Origin: Methanobacteriota archaeon
GTDB lineage: Archaea; Halobacteriota; Halobacteria; Halobacteriales; Halalkalicoccaceae
Length of the DNA: 6,704 nt
NCBI GenBank assembly: GCA_022561895.1
Contig: JADFQH010000164.1
Location: forward strand, 1-6,704
Reading direction: 5' to 3'
This document shows positions 1 to 5,967 of the stretch, piece by piece (position 1 is the stretch's first letter; each line of letters begins with the position of its first letter). A program made the translations under genes and the position numbers. The notes under the pieces were generated by a model that did no database searches, was not told the origin of the DNA, and saw only the letters and a list, made by a program, of their open reading frames with translations.

Positions 1-73
1 CGGCTTCGCCGCCGTGAGCAAAGAGTGGTGGGCGAGCAAAGCGAGCGCACCCGAGCCGGAAAAAGGTCCGCGT
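1..73. other. Intergenic, low-complexity GC-rich flank
   Basis: No convincing gene is seen here. The stretch is built from short related words (AGCAAAG at 17-23 and again at 35-41, with GCGAGC on both sides of the second copy), the kind of low-complexity purine/GC filler common between haloarchaeal genes. It lies 3' of the minus-strand gene ending at 74 and may continue outside the window. No clear terminator is visible. Confidence 0.35.
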
Positions 74-721
74 TTAGACAACGTCGCCCCGGACCGTCGC
101 ACCCTCCTGTCTAGCGCGATAGGCCTGCATGGTTTCTGCGGCCGTCTCGGCCTCCTCGTCGTCCATCCCGAGCATCGAAAGGGCCTCGGGAAGCGTCGGC
201 AGCACGAGTTCGCCCTCTCGGAGCTTCTCAACCGCTTCGGTACTTCGTTTGCCGTCGATCCAGAGACAGACCCCACGCGGATCGAGGATCTGCTCGTAGT
301 TTTCTCGGGTCATCGCCCCTTGCAACCGCTGGGTGACGTTGTCCTCGAAGCTCGCGTTACAGACCTCCAGATGGATCGGTTCCTCGTCCCCGATGAGATG
401 GGCCGCGAGGCATTTCTCGGGGGCGGCATACCCGTTGTCGTTCGCACGGATCTGTTCGGGGAACTCCTCGGCCCACTCGCTCCGAACGGTTTGTCCGACC
501 CCTCTCACGCCGTGGGTCTCTCGGAATTCGGCTTCGCGGGCGTCGTCACCGCCCCCCAACAGGATATCCTTCATCAAGTAGACGTCGAGGCGTTCGATTG
601 GGTCCAATCCAAGGGAAATCTCGCCGTAGACCCAGATCTCCCTGACGGGAACGGCCATTGGTTCGGAATCGACCGTTTCGATCAGCCGTTCGATCCGCTC
701 GACCGCCGCGGCGCGTTCCAT
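74..721 (-). CDS. Conserved haloarchaeal hypothetical protein, 215 aa
   Basis: Soluble acidic protein of 215 residues with no signal peptide or membrane segment. I do not recognise a characterised function; it resembles a haloarchaeal domain of unknown function. The ATG at 721 is preferred over an in-frame TTG 27 bp upstream because it is a normal start and a weak TATA-like TTTTGA lies about 27 bp before it (around 748), which fits a leaderless transcript. The minus reading is supported over the overlapping plus-strand frame by its high Glu/Asp content and GC-rich third codon positions. Residues 30-50 (W-V-Y-G-E ... L-D-V-Y-L) and 115-120 (P-I-H-L-E-V) recall the strand-turn layout of polymerase-beta-type nucleotidyltransferases, but the key acidic pair is incomplete (D46-x-Y48), so a catalytic role is only a guess. 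It lies 44 bp downstream of the propeller gene on the same strand and could be partly co-transcribed with it. Confidence 0.85.
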   Translation of the reverse strand: MERAAAVERIERLIETVDSEPMAVPVREIWVYGEISLGLDPIERLDVYLMKDILLGGGDDAREAEFRETHGVRGVGQTVRSEWAEEFPEQIRANDNGYAAPEKCLAAHLIGDEEPIHLEVCNASFEDNVTQRLQGAMTRENYEQILDPRGVCLWIDGKRSTEAVEKLREGELVLPTLPEALSMLGMDDEEAETAAETMQAYRARQEGATVRGDVV

Positions 722-765
722 TGGCGAACCTAACGGATAGACGGTCAAAACGGTTTCTCACCCCG

Positions 766-2319
766 CTAGTTCGCAGGGGGGTGTTCGAGTATCGTCCCGT
801 CCTCGCCAACCGCGACCGACGGACAGTCGGTCCCGATGGCAACGGCGTGAAGCGTCGCCTCGACCGGCGTCGATTCGCGCTCCCACCCGCCTTGGATGCG
901 ATCGTAGATCGCGCCGTCTTCGCCGCTCACGAGACCGATTTCGTCGGTTCGGTCGATTGCACAGAGCGACTCCTCGCCGACGTAGCGCTTCGTCCAGTTG
1001 ATCCCATCGTACCGAAACACCGTCCCATCGTCACACGAGACACTGATTGCGTTTCGGCTCACAGGTGCGATGTCGGTGAAGTCGGCCCCGGCGTTCTCGA
1101 TCCCGATCCGCTCCCACGAATCGCCGCCGTCGGTCGTCTCATAGACGCCCGCGTTCGTATCGCAGCAGTAACCGGCCCCGTCGATGAACGCGACGCTCGT
1201 CATGCTGGAGCCGTCTCCCGGCGTCCGGGGTTCGTCCCACGTCACCGCGCCGCCGTCATTTTCACCGCGAAGGATCTGTCCGGAGTCATCAACGAGATAG
1301 AGGGTCTCCTCGTCGGCCGATCCGACGGCGGCGATGTCGGCCCAGTCGTTCGTGATGTTTCGTGGAGCTGAGTAGTCAGTAAACCGCAGCTCTTCTGCGT
1401 CGTACTGCCCGAGAACGCCGCTGTTGCCGGCGAACCAGACGTGCCGGCCGTCCGCGGAGACGGCCGCCCCACAGAGTGCGTTTCCTTGGGTGGTCGGCCC
1501 GCGTTCGAGGACGGTCTCCCAGCCGTCCCTGCGGGCGAGAACCGTGCCCTCGTCGCCGACGACGTACGGGCCATCCCAAGCGATAACGACATCACACAGC
1601 CCCTCGTCGGTCGGCGCGTCGACCTCGGTCCACTCCCGATCCGCACCGTTCGAATCGTCGGCAGCGACGGACGTTTGCGCCTTCGCCGAATCGGGTTCGC
1701 TCGACTCGGTATCAGCCGTTGGTTCGCCGGTCCTTCCTGCTCGCTCTCCGGGTTCCGAATCCGGACAGAGATGCTCGGAATTCGGGGCAGGATCAGAGCC
1801 GGAGTCGGGAGCTATACGAGATTCCGACCCGTCTCGATCGGCACGTTTGTCCGGGTCGTCCGCGGTGTTTGAGGACCCCTCGGTTGAGGAGTTACCGCTA
1901 CCACCGGACTTCCCATGTATCGGTGCGCCAGTGGACTGGCGTTCCGTTTCGTCGGCTCCAGCGGTGTCCTTCGCGTCGGCTGCGTCGCCCATCGCAGTGT
2001 CGTCGGGAGGTGTCGAGTCGAAGGGCTCGGTTCGATCCTTGGTTCGTTTCTCGACGGGACCCGCCGCCGTTTCGGATTCGTATTCGGCGTGGCTCCCGGT
2101 ATCGGGAACGATGTCGGCTAACTCGTCGGTTTCGGGATCCTCGTAGAGATACAGGACGACCGGTGGGAGGACGTAGATGGTGATCGCGAGAACGGCGAAC
2201 GACCAGTGGACGAACACCAGTAGCCCGATCGCGGTCAGCGCCGCCGTGGCCGCGGTGTGGATGCCAGTGTGCGTGTACTGGCGATAAAACGCCCAGAATC
2301 CCTGTGATCCCTCCGGCAT
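766..2319 (-). CDS. Membrane-anchored seven-repeat beta-propeller protein (BNR/Ycf48-like), 517 aa
   Basis: Three parts can be seen. Residues 20-38 and 41-59 are two hydrophobic helices with almost no loop between them, a re-entrant-like hairpin that places the N-terminus and the rest of the protein on the same side of the membrane. Residues 60-228 are a Ser/Thr/Gly/Asp/Glu-rich, probably disordered acidic linker. Residues 229-517 form a beta-propeller with seven short repeats of a D/N-x-G turn followed by a hydrophobic strand (turns near 255, 299, 345, 389, 430, 467, 506), and Trp motifs such as D-G-G-D-S-W that are typical of BNR/Ycf48-like blades. The propeller has seven cysteines (242, 283, 385, 386, 429, 453, 499), many for a haloarchaeal protein, which favours a cytoplasmic location. 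There is no cleavable signal, Tat motif or lipobox. A TATA-like box 27 bp upstream supports the ATG at 2319. The family is probably a scaffold or sensor; the ligand is unknown. Confidence 0.88.
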   Translation of the reverse strand: MPEGSQGFWAFYRQYTHTGIHTAATAALTAIGLLVFVHWSFAVLAITIYVLPPVVLYLYEDPETDELADIVPDTGSHAEYESETAAGPVEKRTKDRTEPFDSTPPDDTAMGDAADAKDTAGADETERQSTGAPIHGKSGGSGNSSTEGSSNTADDPDKRADRDGSESRIAPDSGSDPAPNSEHLCPDSEPGERAGRTGEPTADTESSEPDSAKAQTSVAADDSNGADREWTEVDAPTDEGLCDVVIAWDGPYVVGDEGTVLARRDGWETVLERGPTTQGNALCGAAVSADGRHVWFAGNSGVLGQYDAEELRFTDYSAPRNITNDWADIAAVGSADEETLYLVDDSGQILRGENDGGAVTWDEPRTPGDGSSMTSVAFIDGAGYCCDTNAGVYETTDGGDSWERIGIENAGADFTDIAPVSRNAISVSCDDGTVFRYDGINWTKRYVGEESLCAIDRTDEIGLVSGEDGAIYDRIQGGWERESTPVEATLHAVAIGTDCPSVAVGEDGTILEHPPAN

Positions 2320-2344
2320 AGATGGTGGAAGTACGCGACTCGTC

Positions 2345-2352
2345 GTAATTAG
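2345..2352 (-). promoter_or_regulatory. TATA-like box of the propeller gene
   Basis: On the minus strand the A/T-rich word CTAATTAC sits in GC-rich surroundings, centred about 28-29 bp upstream of the ATG at 2319. This is the spacing expected when transcription starts at or next to the start codon. No Shine-Dalgarno sequence precedes the gene, which agrees with a leaderless mRNA. Confidence 0.5.
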
Positions 2353-2380
2353 GGTTGGCCCGGCCCCTCGTGTTCCAACC
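2353..2380. terminator. Possible hairpin between the 307-aa and propeller genes
   Basis: GGTTGG (2353-2358) and CCAACC (2375-2380) are perfect 6-bp inverted arms around a 16-base loop. The hairpin lies just past the stop codon of the 307-aa gene and before the TATA box of the next gene. On the minus strand it is followed by an A/T-rich stretch, but no long T run. It may mark the 3' end of the upstream transcript, although a 6-bp stem could be chance. Confidence 0.25.
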
Positions 2381-2396
2381 GGTCGAACTCTCCGTG

Positions 2397-3320
2397 TTAC
2401 TCGGTGGCGGGCGTGGTCGGACGCTCGGTGACGATCGCGTCGTACGCCTCTTCGGCGTGGTAGTAGTCCTTTGGACCCGCGTCCCGAAGGAGGGTTTCTG
2501 CCTGTCGGTTGTGGGCGCGCTTTGCAGCCTCGATGCTATCGGTATCGAGATCAAGGTCCGCGGCGATCTCCGTCACCCACATGCCGGGATCGACGATCCC
2601 GATAACACGATTGTCGGCGGTGAACGGACCGTATTCGGCGATGGTATCCTCGGGATCGAAACGACCCTGCCGGGCGATCGTTTCGAGGGCCGAAACGAGA
2701 TCTTCGTGGTCCACGTCGCTTCCATTGACAACGCCCTCGATAATCTCGGCGTCGATCGGGGCGCTGACGGCTCCCGATTGCGGGGCGGGATCGTCGCCTC
2801 GGGCTTCGAGTTCGGCTTCGGCGATCGGGTCGCTTTCGGCCTCGACTTCCGACACCGGCTCGTCGTGATACGGCGTGCCGTCGCTGAATCGCGTGGGAGT
2901 CAAAAGCAGCGCTTCGTCCATCACCGCCGCGGAGCTACGATCGAGCGAATCGGTCGTAACGGGGTCGTCGGCTTCAGTCGTTTCGAGGAGGAGCGGGTTG
3001 TCGGCGTCGTACGCGTCGGGATCGAGTTCCAGTCCTTCCTCGCCGACTAACGGGGGTGGGACCTCGATGAGGATTTCCTCGCCATCGCTCGTGGGCGTTC
3101 GTGGCTCCGTCGCTGCCTCCCGGTCTTCAGGATCGATCCGACCGACGAGAAGTCGCGGCACGTCGCCGCCTTCGATCGGTCGCCAGTCGAGTTCGGTTTC
3201 GACATCGAGCCAATCGGGTCGAACCGAACCGGGGACCACCATGCTGAATGCCCTGTCGTTCTTTCGGAGTTCGACCAGCTGCTTTTCATCAGTTATCGTG
3301 CCGATCGGGTTCTGGGACAT
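2397..3320 (-). CDS. Acidic haloarchaeal hypothetical protein, 307 aa
   Basis: I do not recognise a characterised family with certainty. The N-terminal ~65 residues alternate hydrophobic and charged residues (around A24-F25-S26-M27-V28-V29-P30 ... L57-L58-V59) in a way that recalls a degenerate AbrB/SpoVT-type swapped-hairpin DNA-binding domain; this is inference only. Residues ~67-185 are an Asp/Glu/Pro-rich, probably unstructured middle. Residues ~186-300 look folded and largely helical, with an acidic helix near 203-218 and a positively spotted helix near 258-280. There is no signal peptide or membrane segment. The ATG at 3320 is supported by a TATA-like box 27 bp upstream. The gene is divergent from ncsA, with 97 bp between the start codons, and is followed 77 bp later by the propeller gene on the same strand. 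Confidence 0.85.
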   Translation of the reverse strand: MSQNPIGTITDEKQLVELRKNDRAFSMVVPGSVRPDWLDVETELDWRPIEGGDVPRLLVGRIDPEDREAATEPRTPTSDGEEILIEVPPPLVGEEGLELDPDAYDADNPLLLETTEADDPVTTDSLDRSSAAVMDEALLLTPTRFSDGTPYHDEPVSEVEAESDPIAEAELEARGDDPAPQSGAVSAPIDAEIIEGVVNGSDVDHEDLVSALETIARQGRFDPEDTIAEYGPFTADNRVIGIVDPGMWVTEIAADLDLDTDSIEAAKRAHNRQAETLLRDAGPKDYYHAEEAYDAIVTERPTTPATE

Positions 3321-3342
3321 AGCACCGATTGTCGCTCTACGC

Positions 3343-3350
3343 TCCTAAAT
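3343..3350 (-). promoter_or_regulatory. TATA-like box of the 307-aa gene
   Basis: The minus-strand word CATTTAGG is centred about 27 bp before the ATG at 3320, a normal haloarchaeal TATA position for a leaderless transcript. It is one half of the divergent promoter region shared with ncsA. Confidence 0.5.
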
Positions 3351-3387
3351 GACGAGCCGGGCGCTGCAAGCTTCGGGAACGAAACCG

Positions 3388-3395
3388 TCATACAC
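3388..3395 (+). promoter_or_regulatory. TATA-like box of ncsA
   Basis: TCATACAC is centred 26-27 bp before the ATG at 3418 and is the most A/T-rich word of the near-upstream region. The spacing implies a leaderless mRNA starting at or just before the ATG. This supports 3418 over the in-frame upstream start at 3349, which would run across both divergent promoters. Confidence 0.45.
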
Positions 3396-3417
3396 GCAAG
3401 TCGGCAAGGTTCGCACA

Positions 3418-4380
3418 ATGAATTGTACGAAGTGCGACCGCGAGGCCGTGATGCATGCGGCGTACTCCGGGGCACATCTCTGTGAGGCGCACTTCCTCGA
3501 ATCGGTCGAGCGCCGGGTGCGAAAACGGGTTCGGGAGGATTCGCTCCTCGGTGGCGAGGCGATACCCGAGGATCCCGAAACGTGGGTGATCGGGCTTTCA
3601 GGTGGGAAAGACAGCGTCGTCCTCACCCACATTCTCCACGAGACGTTCGAACGAGATCCCCGCGTCGAGCTAGTCGGACTCACGATCCACGAGGGGATCG
3701 AAGGCTATCGCGATAAGAGTTTAGAGGCGTGTGTCGATCTCGCCGAGGAGATCGGGATTCGCCACGAGGTCGTGACCTACGAAGAGGAGTTCGGCGTGCG
3801 GATGGACGAAGTAGTAGAAAACGACCCCGAGAACATGGCCGCCTGTGCGTACTGCGGGGTGTTCAGGCGAGACGTCCTCTCGCGGTACGCAGCGGAGTTA
3901 GGGGCCGATAAGCTGCTGACGGGCCACAATTTGGACGACGAGGCCCAGACGGCGCTGATGAATTTTCTGGAGGGTGACGTCGCCCAGATCGCAAAACACT
4001 TCGACGCCTCGTTGGGGAGTTTCGGACAGCGAAACGAGGGGGAGGCGTTCGTTCCGCGCGCGAAGCCACTACGGGACGTCCCCGAAAAGGAGGTCGCACT
4101 CTACGCGCATCTCGCCGATCTCCCGGCCCACATCACCGAATGCCCCCATTCGAGCGAGGCCTATCGTGGAGAAATCCAGCGACTTCTCTACGACTTGGAG
4201 GAGAACCATCCCGGAACGCGCCACTCGATCATGGCCGGCTACGAGGAGCTCGGCGAGATCGTCTCGGAGGCGCTCGGCGATCGAAACGCCGATCTCAGGG
4301 AGTGTACCGAGTGTGGGTCGACGACGACTCGCGAGATCTGTCGGAAGTGCTCGCTGCTAGAGGCGATCGAAGCGGTATAA
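3418..4380 (+). CDS. ncsA: tRNA 2-thiolation enzyme, NcsA/CTU1/TtuA family, 320 aa
   Basis: ATP-dependent tRNA sulfurtransferase that in haloarchaea is linked to 2-thiolation of wobble uridine 34, taking sulfur through the ubiquitin-like SAMP/UbaA system. All family landmarks are visible: an N-terminal zinc finger (C3, C6, C22, H25); the PP-loop S-G-G-K-D-S at 61-66 that binds ATP and adenylates the tRNA uridine; C143-x-x-C146 and C242, matching the three cysteines that hold the catalytic [4Fe-4S] cluster in TtuA; the G-H-N-L-D-D-E-A segment at 169-176; and a C-terminal zinc finger (C296, C299, C308, C311). The length is normal and nothing is truncated. The start at 3418 is chosen because the zinc finger begins immediately and a TATA-like box lies 27 bp upstream. 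The gene converges on ftsZ2. The same neighbourhood is known from Haloferax, where it is probably just conserved gene order. Confidence 0.95.
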   Translation: MNCTKCDREAVMHAAYSGAHLCEAHFLESVERRVRKRVREDSLLGGEAIPEDPETWVIGLSGGKDSVVLTHILHETFERDPRVELVGLTIHEGIEGYRDKSLEACVDLAEEIGIRHEVVTYEEEFGVRMDEVVENDPENMAACAYCGVFRRDVLSRYAAELGADKLLTGHNLDDEAQTALMNFLEGDVAQIAKHFDASLGSFGQRNEGEAFVPRAKPLRDVPEKEVALYAHLADLPAHITECPHSSEAYRGEIQRLLYDLEENHPGTRHSIMAGYEELGEIVSEALGDRNADLRECTECGSTTTREICRKCSLLEAIEAV

Positions 4381-4389
4381 GGAGGACTG

Positions 4390-4469
4390 ATAAGGGCTGT
4401 TGCAACGATTTACCGACGATCGCTGACCCGCACGAGCGATCGTCGGTAAAAGACTACAACAGTCCTTAT
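4390..4469. repeat. 80-bp imperfect inverted repeat (MITE-like or long 3'-end hairpin)
   Basis: Two 35-base arms surround a 10-base loop (4425-4434). The inner 16 bp (4409-4424 with 4435-4450) pair perfectly. A 6-base internal loop follows on each side (4403-4408, 4451-4456). The outer 13 bp (4390-4402 with 4457-4469) pair except for one G opposite T, a wobble pair in RNA. The outer arms read ATAAGGGCTGTTG and CAACAGTCCTTAT; ends of the form GGxCTGTTG look like transposon termini. TGA is found at both outer edges, a possible 3-bp target duplication overlapping the arms. It fills most of the 96-bp gap between the convergent ncsA and ftsZ2 stops, so transcripts from either side would end in a strong hairpin. 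No T run follows on either strand, so it is not a standard intrinsic terminator. Confidence 0.8.
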
Positions 4470-4476
4470 GAGGGCG

Positions 4477-5616
4477 TCAGCGGATGACGTCGAGTCCGTT
4501 GTTTCGTTCGAGTTCGTCCTGCCCGCCGTCGCTCTGTGCGCCGACCTGATCGCCGTTGATCGATGCGCGCGAGCGATCGGCCTGTTTTTGCGTAGAAGGC
4601 CCGAGGATCTGGGCGCTCTGGACGCCCGTCATGATCGCCATGACTCGCACCTTGCCTTTGTACTCCTCCTGGATCCGCGCGCCCCAGATCACGTTTGCGC
4701 TCGCTTCGAGGCGCTCGGTGATGTTGTCCGCGATCCCTTCCGCCTCTTTCAGGGTGAGGTCAGGTCCACCAGTAATGTGGACCAATCCTCCAGAAGCGCC
4801 GCGATAATCCACGTCCAGTAGTGGATGATTCATCGCATCGCGGACGACTTCGTCGGTTTTGTTCTTGTCCTGGGTCTCGCCGACCAGCATGACGGCAACG
4901 CCGCCTTGGTTCATAATCGCGGTCATGTCGGCGTAGTCGAGGTTGATCAGCGAGGGCTGCGTGATCGTCTCGCTGATTCCCTTCACCGTCTCGGCGATGA
5001 TCTGATCCATCACCGAAAACGCCTTGCCGATCGGGAGATTTGGCACGTAATCGAGCAGGCGGTTGTTGTCGAGGACGATAATCGAGTCGGCCTCGTTGCG
5101 AAGTTTTTCGAGCCCTTCCTCGGCCTTTACTGTGCGAGCGCGCTCGACGTTGAACGGCGTCGAGACCATGCCGACGACGATCGCGCCTTGGGTTTTGGCG
5201 ATCTTCGAGACGATGGGCGCGGCTCCAGTGCCGGTGCCGCCGCCCATACCAGCAGTAACGAAGACGAGATCGGCGTCGCCGAGGACCTCTTCGACAGTCC
5301 CAGTAGCCATCTCGGTTGCGCGTTCTCCCATCTCGGGATCGCCGCCGGCACCCAGTCCTTGGGTGAGCGATTTGCCAACGAGGATCTTCGTGTCGGCCTC
5401 GATCATCTGGAGGTGCTGTTTGTCGGTGTTGATCGCGACCGTCTCAGCGCCTTCGACGCCGATGTTGTAGAGCCGGTTGACGGTGTTGTTACCGGCTCCG
5501 CCACAGCCGACGATGACGATCCGGGGATCGCCAAACTCCTCCGAATCGCCGAGCTCTCGCTTGCGTTCCTGTTCTGCTTCGGCGTTGTCGAGCGCGTCGC
5601 GGACGATATCCTGCAT
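4477..5616 (-). CDS. ftsZ2: Cell division tubulin-like GTPase FtsZ2
   Basis: FtsZ polymerises with GTP into the midcell division ring; haloarchaea carry two division paralogues, and FtsZ2 acts with FtsZ1 and is needed for constriction. Visible landmarks in the 379 residues are a short charged N-terminal extension (1-30), the nucleotide-binding G-C-G-G-A-G-N-N at 37-44, the tubulin signature G-G-G-T-G-T-G at 125-131, and the T7-loop motif N225-L-D227-Y-A-D230, whose acidic residues complete the GTPase site of the neighbouring subunit. The catalytic core runs to about 335, then a disordered polar tail ends in N-N-G-L-D-V-I-R, likely the C-terminal partner-binding peptide. FtsZ2 rather than FtsZ1 is assigned from its place directly after cdrS. 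It starts 3 bp after the cdrS stop and has a Shine-Dalgarno sequence inside cdrS, so the two are co-transcribed and probably translationally coupled. Confidence 0.96.
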   Translation of the reverse strand: MQDIVRDALDNAEAEQERKRELGDSEEFGDPRIVIVGCGGAGNNTVNRLYNIGVEGAETVAINTDKQHLQMIEADTKILVGKSLTQGLGAGGDPEMGERATEMATGTVEEVLGDADLVFVTAGMGGGTGTGAAPIVSKIAKTQGAIVVGMVSTPFNVERARTVKAEEGLEKLRNEADSIIVLDNNRLLDYVPNLPIGKAFSVMDQIIAETVKGISETITQPSLINLDYADMTAIMNQGGVAVMLVGETQDKNKTDEVVRDAMNHPLLDVDYRGASGGLVHITGGPDLTLKEAEGIADNITERLEASANVIWGARIQEEYKGKVRVMAIMTGVQSAQILGPSTQKQADRSRASINGDQVGAQSDGGQDELERNNGLDVIR

Positions 5617-5619
5617 GGA

Positions 5620-5799
5620 TCACACCTTCGCCCACGAGCGATCGGGCTGCCGGGCGTCCTGGCTCACGCCCCGTTCGTCGAGCATCTCCCTGACTGCGGC
5701 GCGAATCGCTTCGCTCCGGTTCGGGAACTGCCCTGTTTCGACCATTCGTTCGACCTCTTCTATCTGTTGTTCGGGAATTCGCAGTGTCACACGTTCCAT
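5620..5799 (-). CDS. cdrS: Ribbon-helix-helix cell division regulator CdrS, 59 aa
   Basis: Small MetJ/Arc-type DNA-binding protein that works as a dimer. In Halobacterium and Haloferax, CdrS is a transcription factor that controls division genes including ftsZ2. The sequence shows the beta strand V-T-L-R-I (4-8), which inserts in the major groove as a two-stranded sheet, helix A (about 10-22), the turn G-Q-F-P-N-R-S-E (23-30) typical of this RHH subgroup, and helix B (about 29-42), followed by a short basic tail. The length equals the known short form. An upstream in-frame extension to 5874 is rejected because it adds unrelated residues before the RHH strand and crosses a candidate operator. 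The start at 5799 is preceded by a purine-rich AAGGGGAAG that may be a weak ribosome binding site. It is the first gene of the cdrS-ftsZ2 operon. Confidence 0.93.
   Translation of the reverse strand: MERVTLRIPEQQIEEVERMVETGQFPNRSEAIRAAVREMLDERGVSQDARQPDRSWAKV
5623..5629 (-). promoter_or_regulatory. Shine-Dalgarno sequence of ftsZ2 inside cdrS
   Basis: The minus-strand word GAAGGTG lies 6 bases before the ftsZ2 ATG and within the last codons of cdrS. The next six bases, TGATCC, hold the cdrS stop and also match the 3' end of haloarchaeal 16S rRNA (GGAUCACCUCC). It is the only clear Shine-Dalgarno sequence in the window, as expected for a downstream operon gene whose translation depends on the gene before it. 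Confidence 0.6.
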
Positions 5800-5814
5800 A
5801 TTTCTTCCCCTTGT

Positions 5815-5852
5815 GTAAGACGAGGACCAGATCAACGGCCGTCGTGTCTTAC
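5815..5852. promoter_or_regulatory. Candidate operator pair, proximal (GTAAGAC ... GTCTTAC)
   Basis: GTAAGAC at 5815-5821 and its reverse complement GTCTTAC at 5846-5852 form an inverted pair 31 bp apart centre to centre, about three helical turns, just before cdrS. The distal copy is part of the longer word CGTGTCTTACAGA (5843-5855). The same 7-mer recurs in the distal pair and inside cdrL. RHH dimers usually bind such short inverted sites, so CdrL or CdrS is the natural candidate; binding is inferred. Confidence 0.5.
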
Positions 5853-5898
5853 AGAGTAGCCAGACCCGTCCCATCCGTGACGAGTCGATGGCTAACGC

Positions 5899-5914
5899 GT
5901 AAGACGTGTCTTAC
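5899..5914. promoter_or_regulatory. Candidate operator palindrome, distal (GTAAGAC-GT-GTCTTAC)
   Basis: Perfect 7-bp arms around a 2-bp spacer, in the cdrL-cdrS gap about 100 bp before cdrS. The right arm is part of the 11-mer CGTGTCTTACA (5905-5915), repeated exactly at 5843-5853 and 6159-6169. It lies just downstream of the A/T-rich element at 5940-5947, where a bound repressor would block transcription start, and is the best candidate for the main control site of the cdrS-ftsZ2 operon. Confidence 0.55.
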
Positions 5915-5939
5915 ATGGCCATATCGTGCTTCCGTGAAC

Positions 5940-5947
5940 TATTAAAA
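5940..5947 (-). promoter_or_regulatory. A/T-rich element: TATA box of cdrS-ftsZ2 or end of cdrL transcript
   Basis: TTTTAATA on the minus strand is the strongest A/T word in the gap between cdrL and cdrS. As a TATA box it would place the start near 5917-5920, giving a leader of about 120 bases that contains all the GTAAGAC sites. Alternatively its T run, after the GGCCGG-containing sequence downstream of the cdrL stop, could end the cdrL transcript. A second, weaker candidate box (CGATATGG, 5919-5926) would place the start near 5895. Confidence 0.4.
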
Positions 5948-5967
5948 CTACCGGCCGATGATCGACC

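Noticed and set aside
1..60. GCGAGC-type words as a CRISPR-like or functional repeat
   Set aside because: The copies are short, irregular and of a low-complexity kind common in haloarchaeal intergenic DNA.
14..733. Long plus-strand open frame opposite the 215-aa gene
   Set aside because: Its product is not acidic, lacks recognisable motifs, and the minus frame has GC-rich third positions and a normal ATG. It is the mirror of a real gene in GC-rich DNA.
1424..2146. Ser-rich plus-strand open frame opposite the propeller linker
   Set aside because: It is a by-product of the repetitive Asp/Glu/Ser codons of the linker on the other strand; no promoter or domain supports it.
3349..3417. N-terminal extension of NcsA from an upstream ATG
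   Set aside because: The zinc finger of the family begins right after the ATG at 3418, a TATA-like box sits 27 bp before it, and the extension would overlap the divergent promoters.
4390..4469. Inverted repeat as a CRISPR repeat or standard intrinsic terminator
   Set aside because: It is a single copy in the window with no spacer array, and no T run follows the stem on either strand.
4825..5859. 344-codon plus-strand open frame opposite ftsZ2
   Set aside because: It lies antisense to the unmistakable ftsZ2 and cdrS reading frames and has no family features of its own.
5800..5967. Small gene in the cdrL-cdrS gap
   Set aside because: Frames here are short or only extend neighbouring genes, and the sequence is occupied by regulatory-looking repeats.
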